A DNA stretch of 64,000 bases, from the NCBI GenBank assembly GCA_020881915.1, contig JAJFPB010000012.1, positions 186,001 to 250,000 on the forward strand, in the 5' to 3' direction. This DNA comes from Paramyrothecium sp. XJ0827. Lineage: Eukaryota; Ascomycota; Sordariomycetes; Hypocreales; Stachybotryaceae. The position numbers and the translations under genes were made by a program. The notes under the pieces are model-generated. The model ran no database searches and was not told where the DNA came from. It worked only from the letters and a program-made list of their open reading frames with translations. Shown here one piece after another: positions 11,075-22,452 of this stretch (positions within the stretch are counted from its first letter, which is position 1; each line of letters starts with the position of its first letter).

Positions 11075-12337
11075 TTAGGCTGCAAGGCCAACCCCTCTCT
11101 TTCTACCACACTCGCTATAATCATCTTCGACAGCGTATCTTGCGGGCAGCCCTTGTAAACTAGTCTCATTACCAATAAAGTGTGCATTCTTCAACCTATT
11201 ATCGGAGACACCCTTCCATGCGAACTGTTGTCCATAGCCATGGCGCTTCAAGCTCTCAACCAACTGCAGCCTTGTTGTATCAGAAGTCGGGCGATAATGC
11301 CCCGAGAAGTTGTTCGCCCACTGGATGACGCCTTTGATCACACTCATTTCGCCTGCACCAGCGACTGACGCGCCCCCAAGTATTGTGGAGTGGTGAAACA
11401 TGCAGACCTTGTTCTGGCGGCTCGCGTAAAGCTGGCCGTCGGCGCTCAAGACCCAGATGGCCACAGGCGTTTTCGTGAAGCTCGTTGGATCTGCGTCGCT
11501 TGTGTCAAAGAGTACGTACTTGCCGTTGACCAGGATGTAGAGCAAGTTGCTAATCACGCTGAGCTTGATGGTCTCGGACTGCTGCGGGCTGTAGTAGGTA
11601 ACAAAGGGGGGCATGAGGATACTGGCACCACGATCTTGCCAACCCTGTGTGAGTTGCGTATTCTCACCGACGAAATCAGCCAGAACTGGGAAAGTCGTGA
11701 AGCCCGGGATATCCATTTTGTAGCAGTTGACAGTGTCAACAGACGTGCCTTCGCCACGTTTGAAGTAGAGAGAGATGCTATAGCCGGAGCTACTCTTCGC
11801 CGTACAGCGGGCGACATCACCCTGGCTGCTGTCACGGACGCAGTTTTGTCCACCGAACCACCAGTTGTTGTTGCCTCCGGAGTGGCCCTGCGCCACGCCG
11901 ACATTGGTGAGCGTGTATTCGTCTTCAGTGCTGCCAAATATCCCCCCTGTAAGTGTCATGACCAGGTCCCCGGAGAATGCAAAGTTGAGGTCCCCGGCGC
12001 TGTGGCCAAAAGTGTTCCTGGAGGCAGGGAACCGAGAATTCCACCAAGCGGCCACGCCAGAATCGCCGTGTCTTCCGACTTGGAACGTCATCGAGCCAGA
12101 CTTGCCGCCGTACTGTTTGATATCGCCGATCTTATTCTTGCCATCGGGATCTTGGCCAGGTGTGATACTGAAATCTGTCACAACGAACTTCGCCGTGACC
12201 AGATTGTAGCCGTTGGGCACGGAGAAGGGCATCTGGACCCGGTTATCATGGTAGGTCATGCCGAGTGCTCGGGGCACCAGCTCAGCGAGAAGCAACAGAT
12301 ACGCCGGTAGTCGACACATGCTGAAAGTTGGCCTCAT
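11075..12337 (-). CDS. Secreted protein with a C-terminal SGHYRP-type domain
   Basis: An intronless frame of 420 residues (413 if the ATG at 12319 is used). The N terminus has a hydrophobic signal peptide ending near A-L-G-M-T-Y. The middle is Gly- and Trp-rich with several Cys, compatible with a beta-rich extracellular fold. The C-terminal third reads W-V-L-S-A-D-G-Q-L-Y, then F-H-H-S-T-I-L-G-G, then A-G-E-M, then N-F-S-G-H-Y-R-P-T. From memory, this order (display line, FxHSSxxxGG, AGxxxxxxG, SGHYxPT) is shared with the C-terminal part of plant IQM calmodulin-binding proteins and with some bacterial and fungal secreted proteins. The molecular function of that domain is not established to my knowledge, so none is assigned. 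N-glycosylation sites (N-F-S and others) fit secretion. The large opposite-strand frame is a shadow. Confidence 0.72.
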   Translation of the reverse strand: MRPTFSMCRLPAYLLLLAELVPRALGMTYHDNRVQMPFSVPNGYNLVTAKFVVTDFSITPGQDPDGKNKIGDIKQYGGKSGSMTFQVGRHGDSGVAAWWNSRFPASRNTFGHSAGDLNFAFSGDLVMTLTGGIFGSTEDEYTLTNVGVAQGHSGGNNNWWFGGQNCVRDSSQGDVARCTAKSSSGYSISLYFKRGEGTSVDTVNCYKMDIPGFTTFPVLADFVGENTQLTQGWQDRGASILMPPFVTYYSPQQSETIKLSVISNLLYILVNGKYVLFDTSDADPTSFTKTPVAIWVLSADGQLYASRQNKVCMFHHSTILGGASVAGAGEMSVIKGVIQWANNFSGHYRPTSDTTRLQLVESLKRHGYGQQFAWKGVSDNRLKNAHFIGNETSLQGLPARYAVEDDYSECGRKRGVGLAA

Positions 12338-13517
12338 ATTGGTAATTGGTTGCGTGTCTAGTGACTGTCTCGCTTAGATAAAAGTCAAGTCTAGAAGATC
12401 GAATGAGATTTTCAAGGCAAAGGCTTTGCTTCTAGTTCTTGGTATTCGAGAGATGAGATAATCCGTCTTGCTATAAGTCTATGCGTGGCTTTATAGTCCT
12501 CGGACTATCCTGTTGTTTGTATGTTGTAATAGAACTTGCTCTATAAGGTATGCATGCAAACCTGCATGATCCCTCGTCTCACCAATATTGCCAATATTAT
12601 GTCAAAATACGCATCTCAGCTGACTGTTGCATCAACTCACGCATTTCAGCTGAAGGATGATATGGATGCCTTTTACAGGCATAAGTTTCGTCCGATGCAA
12701 TCTTCCAGCTGGCGTAAAAGTGGAGCGTTTCATAGCATAACACCGTGATAAGTCCGAATTCGGTAGTGGGTCACACCCTATCCTAGATCTAGGAATACAC
12801 TCGCAATCCTCTTCTTGGTATGCTTATCATCTGAGCCCAGTAGACCATTTTTTAGATCAGAAAATTGAACCCCTTCATTTTCATTGCCTAACAGAAGGAT
12901 ACGTTTCCTCCGGGCTCCCCCACCCTCATGAATTTCCGCTTGGGCATGATCGGCATTCAGCACAGAGATCGGGCCAGCCAGAACTAAGCCAAGCAATGAA
13001 ACGCACCGACCCTCGCGCCCCTTGTAGTGCGAAATTGTTTGAGCGAAATTTAATCGGTTATAATCATTGTGATTGGGGAGGGGAAGAACGCAATGCACAT
13101 TGCTCTAGCAGCCTTAGAGCTAGGCTTGGGGTCTGTCAAAATCCTTTACATGGGCAAGCAATCCTAGCTTCCTACTGGCAAGTCAGGCATAGAATACATA
13201 TCTTCTTCCCATCAAGTTCAAGTTTTTTTTGTATGAAATAGTTCTATAGTACGTAGTACGTGACCTTCTTATTGGGTAGGTAGGTTGTACTGTTTTGCTC
13301 TCCATCTTCCAAAACATGATCAGACTAAATGTAATCCTAAAGTTTTCCCTTCCTTTCTTCCCTGCCCACCTCATCCTCTGTTTCTTTTACTCATCCATGT
13401 TCGTCTTGGTCTCTTCCTCGCGGAACCACTTTCAAGCAATGGCCAAACCCTGTCTGATACTGTAGCTTGGCTTGTAGCCAAGTACTTTTTTTGCCTTGTC
13501 TCCATTTAGAGTACGGG
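12338..13517. other. Intergenic stretch, no supported gene
   Basis: Promoter side of the SGHYRP gene and 3' side of the dehydrogenase relic. Only short open frames without recognisable content; nothing else seen. Confidence 0.5.
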
Positions 13518-14373
13518 TTATAGTAGTCCGATCGATGCAGATACTGCCCGCTGGAAGTCCCAAAACAGGATGCGTTCGCCATTGGTGATGTTGAAAGATT
13601 CACCGTCGACGCGAGCGCCAGACGAAGGCGATAACTTTCCATAAGCACGCAACAAGGCCTTAGCCGTTAAAAGCTCGGCGCTGACCAGGTTGCCCACGTA
13701 GAGAAAGTTATATTAATTGTCGCCAGGGCCGATCTGCATGGCACCTCGGCCTGCTCGGCAGGTGGCAACGATCTTTCCCATGCAGATGGTATCACGCTTG
13801 CCAAAAACGGTGGCTGGCCGCAGATTGGCGGTCAACATGGAGGCATCGCCATGAGCCCTATTGGCGGCCAGGACAATGCCCTCGGCGACTGCTTTGGTCA
13901 GAGTATAGACCCTTTTTTGTTGAGGGTATTGAAGAATTAGGAGGTCCTCGTCAGCATTGACTAAGTCCGAAACATTGTCGTGAATGACGGGCGATGTTGA
14001 TGTATTGACAAAGGCACGTACTGTGCCAACTGCCATGCATGTTGAGAGCAGGTCGCGAGCTCCGTCGACGTTGACAGCCTGGAATCGCGAGGGTGCCACA
14101 ATCATGGAGTCTGGGCAGGCTATATGAAAGATGGTCCTGGGTTTGACATTTGACATTTAGGACAAGACTCTGGAGGCGGCTGGCGTCTGTGATATCAATA
14201 TTATGATACTGGACACCTGGCAGTGTATTGCGAGCATTGTTGATGTCGACGACGTGAATACTGCAATCAGGCTCAGTCTGGAGGATGTGCCTGGTCATGT
14301 CGGAACCGATGAAGCCACAGCCGCCTGTGATCAGGACAGGGCTCATAAAATCTTCATCATTTTGGGGGGACAT
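13518..14373 (-). pseudogene. 3-beta-hydroxysteroid dehydrogenase / sterol decarboxylase-like relic
   Basis: This is a short-chain dehydrogenase of the 3-beta-HSD type (same superfamily as the ERG26 sterol C4-decarboxylase). Seen: the Rossmann motif G-G-C-G-F-I-G near the N terminus, T-I-F-H-I-A-C-P, the catalytic Y-T-L-T-K, and L-R-P-A-T-V-F-G. Two lesions break it. First, a 7-bp tandem duplication (TGTCAAA twice on the minus strand, at about 14145-14160) shifts the frame after residue 75. Second, an in-frame TAA at about 13710, just after I-G-P-G-D-N, stops it; beyond that stop the same frame still reads F-L-Y-V-G-N-L-V-S-A-E-L-L to another stop at 13518. The C-terminal part expected for a roughly 370-residue family member is missing. 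It lies 1.6 kb from the intact P450, so it may be a dead member of the same metabolic cluster (inference). Confidence 0.8.
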
Positions 14374-15975
14374 GATGACTGGTAGAGTTCAAAGGTGCCG
14401 AGAAAAACGACTTAGTAGAAAGTCAAATGCAATAAGAAAATTGTATCATCTGTGGTGGAGACAAGCACAGGGAGACAGCATGCACGTAGGACAGGGATAA
14501 GGATTTGGGAAAGATTTGAGGAAGGCCACGGCGCAATTGCAAGGGAGGCAGAGTAAATACGACAAAGAAGCACCGGGGAAAAAACGGCAAAGACAACCAA
14601 CAAGCAGATTCAGGCTGCATACAGTGCACGGCTGCACGATGCCGCTAGAAGCCAATTGTGTTGGTTGTCTTGCAGTTGGGCGCCCGCACTTATCTGCAGT
14701 ACTGCAGCATTCGCGTACGGTTGGCAGGACTTCTCATAATTCATAAAGGACAGCAGACATCTTGCATCAGACTACGGCGTGTTATTTTGGACGCACATCC
14801 AATGACGAGTCTTGCACCCGTCGAAACTTTTGTCGCGACTGTTCCAATCTTTAGTCTCGGAGCCGATGTCCACAGCAACACGAGGTAAAGACATCTCAAA
14901 CTTTTTGCATGTTCACAGCTCAAACATCACCATAAGTCCATTCATGTTGCAAGCTGGACGAGGATCAGATTTCGGTGGCCTGCTGATGGAACAGTCCATC
15001 TCAGCAGCCAGCGCCACAGTATTCCCAAAGCATTACGCTTACACCCACACTTCGTCTTTTCTGCCCCGTCGCTCAGCATACAATATTGTTCACGCCGGCT
15101 TCTCGCGCTCGACTCCTTTTGTAAACACATCGACCGTAGTATATATCTTACTGCGTTAGCTTACTTGTCCGAGAAATTTTGAATTGTTTTGCTCGCGAAC
15201 CGGGACGCTGCTGGGGTTTTGGAACAATATTGTGAACAAGGCCATGACTCAAATTCATCATCTTTGGTTCCATAACCCAAATGTACAAGTAGAAGAATGG
15301 ATAATTGGTGAGCGATTCAAATCGTGGGGTTTTTGTGGAAATGCTATCATTGTTTAGAAAATTTGGAGCCATAAGACAGAGCGATTAGTTTGATCGTGTA
15401 CTCAAGAGGTCCTGATTCCGTTTTCAGCCTCGAAGCTATGAATACCACCAAGTAAGCCTGGCTAGTTGTTCGCATCCCTGTAAAGACCATATAGGCTACA
15501 TAGCTTGTCTCTTGCTGGTGGGGGTTAAGTTGCCCCATTTGAAATGACCTCCGAAGATTTGTACTCATAGGGTCACTGGTTGTAGCCACCGGCGTTCTTC
15601 CAGATCCAGTCCAGACTGAAAAGTTTAAGGCCTCTTACAACGTTTACAGTCCCTTGGTCAATTGTCGTTGGACTCTTAATTGCCCTACAGGAACAGAACA
15701 TCTTCAACATGGCAAACTGTTCTGTGGCAAAACTATGCTAGCGACGCGTTGCTCCATGTTCGTGTGGTAGGACCTGAAGCCGCAGTCCAATCAGTTATGG
15801 AAAATTTGTGTCCGAAACAAAACATCTGAGTTGTCTCCATTGAATCAACGCAACTTCAATTAAGAGCTCTGACAGAGTTTATTAGGGAGAAATGTGTCTG
15901 TTTGCCTCCTAAGAGCACGGGGAACAACCACTGAAGTTGAACCCGCACTTTCGATTCCATAATTCCACACAATTG
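14374..15975. other. Intergenic stretch between the dehydrogenase relic and the P450
   Basis: About 1.6 kb. I see short open frames on both strands, none with a recognised motif, and no clear continuation of either neighbouring gene. Confidence 0.5.
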
Positions 15976-17791
15976 TCAGGTCATCACAGATTTTGAGCTA
16001 TGACGATCGGCTACCTTAATCCACATGCCTCTATCCATAAAAACATTCACATTGTCTGATTTCTCGATAGCCTTTTGGGGATATGCTAGTTGGAAGTTGA
16101 AGTTGCGCAGGAGCTATCCACATGTTAGTAACGGAATAGATGCCACATATGATGATCTAGGATGAGTATCTTAGATCCATGTGACTCTTCTTGACATACC
16201 TCAACGAAGACCTTGTTCAGTTCCATCATGGCCACGGGCTTACCACTGCAGCCCCACCGCCCATAGCCAAAAGCCAGTTCGACAGTATTTGTCTGAAAAC
16301 GATAGCTTGCAGGATCCAAGTTGAGCCATCGTTCAGGGCAGAAGACGTCAGGATTCTCGCCAAACCAAGCGCTGTCTCTGAGGATGGTTTTGATCGCAAC
16401 GCCGACACGAACACCACCAGGGATGAAGAGCCCATCGATGGTATCCCCTCCAATTTGTTAGCATCCGTACTACTCCAAAGCCGACGTGTTGTTATACCTT
16501 CTGGCGGTGTCTGTTTCATGTTTAAAGACGTCGCAGGCATGCCAAGTCGGATACCTTCATAGATGACAGCCTTTAAAACCCACTATTAAAAGAAGCGTCA
16601 AAAGAAGTAGGACTGAGTCTCACCTGTAGATATGGCAATCGTTTCCCCTCTTCGGCCTTGGCCGGTTGGGATAAAGTGCCCAAGTTGATTGCAGAATCTA
16701 TCTCGCTTTGGAGTGTATGATAAGCATGAGGACTTGCCATGAGATACAGTAAAGTCGAGCGGATTGCTCTGGCCGTAGTATCTGAGCCGGCAACAATCTG
16801 AAAAGGAATTTCTGATTCACACTGGACCTGAGAAACACCATGCCTCACAAAAGATCCCTAAAACAAGGTTCGTAAGCTCATGGATGAACCAAATAACTGT
16901 GGTCTTCTAGGGCAGCACATACAAGCATGTCTAACTGGTCTTTCGCATCTGGCCTAAAACGTTCGGCCACAACTTTTTTGGCGGTGCTAGCTTTGTTAGC
17001 ATACTTTCCCTACTTGTGTCAAGGACTTACCCTAGTATTGCACCATAGCCTCCATCATCAGTCGCTTTAGGAGCGATAAGCTTCAAGAGAGTTTGATTCT
17101 GATATAGTTTTCCTAACCAGGGGACTTCGGCGGCCAGAACAACGATCTTTATAAACACGTCTGTAACCTTGAGAAAACCGTACACATCCGTTTCAGTTTT
17201 CGTGTAGCCGAATTCTTTACCATAGGCAAGCTTGGTGATTACGTCTAGAGTGAAATATCGCGACAAGGCTGTCAAATCTGCCAACTTACCCGATGACGCG
17301 TACCTATCTCGTAGCACGTCAATCAGCATGGCAATTTGCTCGTCGATATCAGATTCCATGGAGGGTACCTCCTTGCCTCCGTAGCCGTTCGACATTTGAG
17401 CCTTTAACTTGTCATGGGCCCCACTATCAATCAAGGTGAAGAGGCTATCGTGATGAGGGTCAAGTCTTGACACGCTATAGTATCGAGACCGCACATATTG
17501 GGATCGCGCTCCATTCATGCGACGAACCAGCTCGGGATCACTCGTGAGAATATCATTCGGGCCAATGCGAACGAGCTTGCCGTACTTCCGGGCAACATCA
17601 TCATACCGGGCGGCCTGCTGAAAAGCCAGTCCCGTGCGCAGCATCCAAAGGTAAGAAAACGAGGCTAGAAATGGGCCATTGACATGACGAAGACGAGACC
17701 ATGAATGAACGTAAGAGGCGATGATGGAGAGAAGGATGAACCCGCCCCAAAAGTGGAAGTTGAAAAGTAGAAGATAGAGTTTGTGAATCAT
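15976..17791 (-). CDS. Cytochrome P450 monooxygenase, six exons
   Basis: The exons 17791-17031, 16986-16923, 16857-16624, 16570-16498, 16447-16200 and 16113-15976 join in frame to 505 residues, a normal microsomal P450 length. Seen in order: an N-terminal membrane anchor (residues 5-25), the I-helix V-A-G-S-D-T-T (near 300), the K-helix E-G-I-R (near 358, the E-x-x-R pair), the P-E-R-W meander, and the haem ligand motif F-G-Y-G-R-W-G-C-S-G with the Cys near residue 444. Every diagnostic residue is present, so the gene is probably functional. It resembles the pisatin-demethylase / benzoate-hydroxylase-like group of fungal P450s (family-level inference). Introns have GCTAAC-type branch sites. 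A TATATAAA element lies 153 bp upstream of the start. The substrate is unknown; nearby cluster relics suggest a role in secondary metabolism. Confidence 0.93.
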
Positions 17792-17943
17792 TAAGACGGA
17801 AAAAATGGTGATAGTTCAGATTTGAATTGCTTGCTGTGTTCCAGCAATAATGTTGAGGTTCTCGTATGTGCCTGAAATCTAGAGACGGTCGTGGTTTGCT
17901 GCTTTTCAGGTTCGATGCTGCCTTCTATGTTCGTCCCCTTCCC

Positions 17944-17951
17944 TTTATATA
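17944..17951 (-). promoter_or_regulatory. TATA box of the P450 gene
   Basis: TATATAAA on the minus strand, about 153 bp upstream of the P450 start codon at 17791. It supports that start and argues against the open frame at 17791-18231 being coding. Confidence 0.45.
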
Positions 17952-19778
17952 CAGCTTTTGTACAAAAGTCAGTCACAAGCTTCACAAGGGCAGATTGGTT
18001 TCGTACCCTCAACGCTTGTTCAGGTTCGGATGGATGCCAAGTCTTTGGTGTGGCATGTACTGAAAAAGCTGAATGGTCAGCTGTGATTTGGGGCAGAAAA
18101 CCTGCTCTATGTTGACCACTATAACTTGGACACGTTGTACTGCAACACGAGATTGTGCCGTTCGGCATGATTACAATTGGCTTAGACTGGAATGATGTCA
18201 TCGCACTTGACTCGTCGTGAGGGGTTCCCACAGTGTTACAATTTTATCGTAGTGATAGGCTGAAAAAGCGTCAAGACGCAGACACGTACAGGAGGAGAGA
18301 TGTAGTGGCACATATGGAGAGTCAACTTGGCCTGCCAATCATTTATCGCAGCCTCACAGCTGGATGATCTACACGAATATCCGGTCTGTTCTTGTTGGCA
18401 GCCGCCGAAAAACGGCAATGCGGTAGCTAGCTGTTCGAGGTAGCCATGGATAGCCCAGAGCCAAAGGGGAAATCACAGATGACACATGCTGCGACAGGAG
18501 CAGTAGCAGACAAGGAGAAACTCATGCACGGACTCTATCAGAATGTTCTAGCACCTTCATCAGTAGTCGAAGTCAGACACACAAATGGACACTTAGCACT
18601 TGATGGGAATGCTTTGCTATGTGTCTTCAAATATTCACGGAAGCGCAGAGTAGCGTATGCCGCTAGTTTGTCTTATGATTTTGCTCTTACAGCTCCTGAA
18701 TTACCAAGTCAACCTCCATGCAGGTGATTGCGAGGCGGTCAGAATCGCCGTCACATCCCATGGTGACGATGTCCGTGGGTAGTGCAAGAGTGCCAATCAC
18801 ATATGGGCCGCGCCAACTCAACCTCACTACCTTAAAGAAATCTGGCTTTTCGGAATGGACCACACCCATCAATGCTATCACAAAAGATGGAAATCCTTCT
18901 GTTATTTAAGGTACTGGTACCAGTAGCCTTCCTCGTTGGTACAGTAATGGCAATGACAATTTTAAGGTTGTCTTGGGGTGAGGCACTAAATATGCTGCAA
19001 TCGGCATAATCTAGTAGTACATAAAAGACACCCATGTTTCCAGCTAACTGGGATCGGGTTAGTCGGATAATTGCTCTTGCATCCTGCCTCAGCTTTTGAT
19101 GCATAACTCTACCTTGCACTTGACCCCTTACCTAACTCAAGGCCTTTACTCGGTAATAAACCAGAACATCATCATTGTTTGAGAACAACCAGTTCTTATA
19201 CCCTTTTAACCAATCTCGCATCATCAGTACTCCCCTGGTCCCAATTCGCCTGCTGTTCTTCCTGCCAGGCAAGGACTACTCACCGTTCGAGACCCCCCTG
19301 GTCCCCACACTTAAAGCTTGAAAGTCATACGATTAAGATTCAAAGTCCAAGATGGCTTCACTCAGATGTATAATCGCCCAAAGGCTTCTCGTTGAGGCCA
19401 GGACAATTCAACCAAGAATAATTACAACCATTATACCGTAAATTACATTTTATACAAATGCATTCAACAACACCGCGTAATCCGAACAACACGCAATGTC
19501 AGTAGTCTTTCGTTCCTCAGTGCAAAGAGTCTCAACTAAGCTAAGCCTGTGTGCTCCACAAGGTGTCGGTGTGGGTGGGTCTGATTGCGCCTTTCCATGA
19601 CAGGGTGGCCCGGTTTCGTTTCGCCCTTGATGACAGGGCCCCTCTCGACATCTCAAGCAAAGATTCGATATCGTTCACTCTACACACCTCCATGTTTCTC
19701 GTACTCGCTTGCCGGTAAACACGAAACTCGCACACGGAAGACTATCGCGATGCTGATGATGAGACCACGTTCCAAGCC
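17952..19778. other. Intergenic stretch, no supported gene
   Basis: Upstream regions of the P450 (minus) and the homeobox gene (plus), which are transcribed apart. A 93-residue open frame at 18446-18727 has no recognisable motif. An ATG at 19750 opens an 11-codon frame whose TGA overlaps the homeobox start codon, so it may act as an upstream ORF. Confidence 0.45.
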
Positions 19779-22452
19779 ATGATCGGATTCCCATCTGGAC
19801 GCGATACGGAAGAGTTTCCTTCCGCTGCCGAGTTCTCTCAGGATCTCGACTATGACCTCGACGTTCAGGAGGACGATTTCTTTACATGGACGCAGGATCA
19901 ACTGGAGGACACTTATGCTACCTGGACTGCCACAGACCTAATTCTACCCACCTCTCCCTCAGAGACCTGTCTCCAAGCCTCAGCTAGCGATGTAGTTGGT
20001 GAGCCCTCTGCAAGCACCGCACCCATGGGTCAATCGGAAATTCCGGCAGCCAGTGTACCGCCAAAATCCGGTCGCCGCTTTTCCACTAGGGTCGGAAAGA
20101 TATTGAGAAACTGGTTCGCAGCCCATCAACAACATCCTTATGCCACCGCTGAAGATCTCGAGATGCTTCAGGACCAAACGGGTCTCAGCCGGCAGCAAGT
20201 AACTAACTGGCTCGTCAACGCCAGAAGGCGCTACAAGCCGCCCTATTCCTGGATTCAAGCCTCCTATATCCGTGATGTTACTCAATCAACATCAACCGGA
20301 CCAATTAACATCGATATCCCCCGACGAACCCCGACGCCTATGCCTTGTGAAGAAATGAACCCCCTTCAGCGCTGGGAATGCTCGCCACCCGAATGCGAAC
20401 CCGCTACTGTCGCCAGCATCTCTCGTGCTGTGGCTGCCTCGTCTAGACTGGGGCCCTTTTCGCCAATGTCCGGCAGATCCTCAGACAACGCCTCGTCGGT
20501 CAGTAGCACAGGGAACTCCCATTCAAGCCGCGGATCTGGGTCCCACACCTCGGCCCATTCCAACAGCTCCGGAAGCTCCGTTAGAATCCTGGCCAGACAT
20601 GCTGGTCGGAGAAGACGGCGAAGGGCGCCCAAGTGGCAAGGCTACCCCCAGCCAAGTCTATTCCAAACATACCACACGTACCAGTGTACATTTTGCCCGG
20701 AAACGTTCAAAACAAAGCACAATTGGACTCGGCATGAAAAGTCACTGCATATTTCGCTCGAGAGATGGATTTGCTCTCCAAACGGGGCTACTGCCATGCA
20801 TCCCCAGCAAGGCATATCATGTATCTACTGCGGACAAGCGGACCCCAACGAGCCGCACCTAAATACGCATAATTATGATTCATGCGTAGAACGTTCGCTT
20901 GAGGAGCGCACGTTCTATCGGAAGGACCACCTTCACCAGCACTTAAAGTTAGTACATGGTGCCAAGTACATGGAGTGGCCGATGGACTCGTGGAGAACCG
21001 ACAATGTTCAGATCAGATCTCGATGCGGCTTCTGCGGAGAAGCTCTATCATCCTGGGCCGTACGAGTCGACCATCTCGCCGACCACTTTAGGAGGAAAAG
21101 CACCATGGCGGATTGGAAGGGCGATTGGGGATTTGACCATGACGTGAATGAAATGGTTGAGAATGCTATACCACCTTGTGAGTAGTTGTTCCTGAGGCCA
21201 GAATTCTCACAACTAACCGATAGACCTCATTCATCACGAGCAAACCTCACCACTCCCCTTTTCTGTCACGCAAGGACCGGCCGGTACACCTGCTAGTGCA
21301 TATGAGCTCATCAAACTAGAGCTCGAGTGTTATAGGTACGGCTACCTAGACGCACATGGGCGTCTGCCTTCAGACCACGAACTCCAGTGCGAGGGATGTT
21401 CTATTATTCTCGGCGCAGAAATCGCCTCTGACCATTCTGTCCCGCCAGCAGCGTCGTGGCTTCGAGACGTCTTCACCAGCTCAACTGAGATTGTTCAACA
21501 GGCCCGATTGCGCCCAATGGAGCAAGTCGCCAAATCACGCATGAGCCAATTAAAAATCAATGGCAAGGGTGACATCTTTGAGGGTTGCGAGCTAGAGTCT
21601 CAGCTATGCCGACTGGTTGCGATTCATAACACGATAGGCCTTCCGATGACAGACTATGAATTGCAAAAAGAGGCGGCTAATCTTCTTGATCATATCGAAT
21701 CTGACTCGCCCAGCTCGTCTCAACTTTTTACTGGGTTCTTGACAAGGCTCGTTTGGATGTCAAAGATGTGGATTGCACCCTTGCGTGATCGAGGACGAAG
21801 ATTCCCAGTCTCGAGTAAAGCAGATGAGAGTAATTCTCAGCCAGACTTAGCCACTGTCCACTTACTCACCAGGCCGGTAGTAGCTGGTCACGTTTCTAGG
21901 CAGCTGCAAGGGGGTTTGACTGATCTGCTACAGCCTGCAGACTATTCCGGGACTTCTGCTCCATCCACAAAGGCGTCAGGCATATCTCCTTCTCCGAAAC
22001 ATAGCAAGGGTATCGGCAACACCTCAGCAACTCATTGCGGGAGAGCTCTCTCTACCACTATCACCCCTTTCCATGATGATACCCCCTTCAATTCGACGCT
22101 CTTCAACAACGATAGCAACAGTTACAGGCGCCTTGCGAGAGTTCTGTCACGGTTCGTCATGACCACCATGTCATCTAACAACCCTAACAGCCATGTACCA
22201 ACGGACGAGGAGCTGAAATATCAGGCACGTTGGATTTGGTATGGCGAGTGAGTACAAGCATCATTTTCTTAGGTCACTAAAAAAGCGGTATTGCTGTTCA
22301 TTCTCAAGATTTTTCCGTCTTACAATCGCTAACACTGTCTGCACAGTGATGACCCATGGAACCAAACTCCTGCTGACAATGCGGAGTGGCTTCGTGATTT
22401 TAAACGTGACTGTGGCCTCATCAACGATGATGGGCAGGACGCTGAGAGATAG
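19779..22452 (+). CDS. Homeodomain (TALE/KN type) plus C2H2 zinc-finger transcription factor
   Basis: The exons 19779-21177, 21224-22247 and 22347-22452 join in frame to 842 residues. The N terminus is acidic. A homeodomain spans residues 98-153, with the loop H-P-Y typical of the three-residue-extended (TALE/KN) class and recognition helix V-T-N-W-L-V-N-A-R-R-R-Y-K. A Ser-rich linker and an Arg-rich patch (possible nuclear signal) follow. Around residue 300 comes a C2H2 finger Y-Q-C-T-F-C...H-N-W-T-R-H-E-K-S-L-H, and then further Cys/His-rich fingers, including C-G-F-C-G with paired His. The C-terminal 350 residues are less structured. This homeodomain plus finger layout recurs in ascomycete regulators; it should bind DNA in the nucleus. 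Targets are unknown. The intron 1 branch site is ACTAAC. Confidence 0.88.

Noticed and set aside
11390..12310. 306-residue open frame on the plus strand.
   Set aside because: It lies wholly antisense to the signal-peptide-bearing 420-residue gene and has no recognisable domain; a shadow of GC-rich codons.
17791..18231. 146-residue minus-strand frame directly upstream of the P450.
   Set aside because: It contains the P450 TATA box region and has no domain; it reads as promoter and leader.
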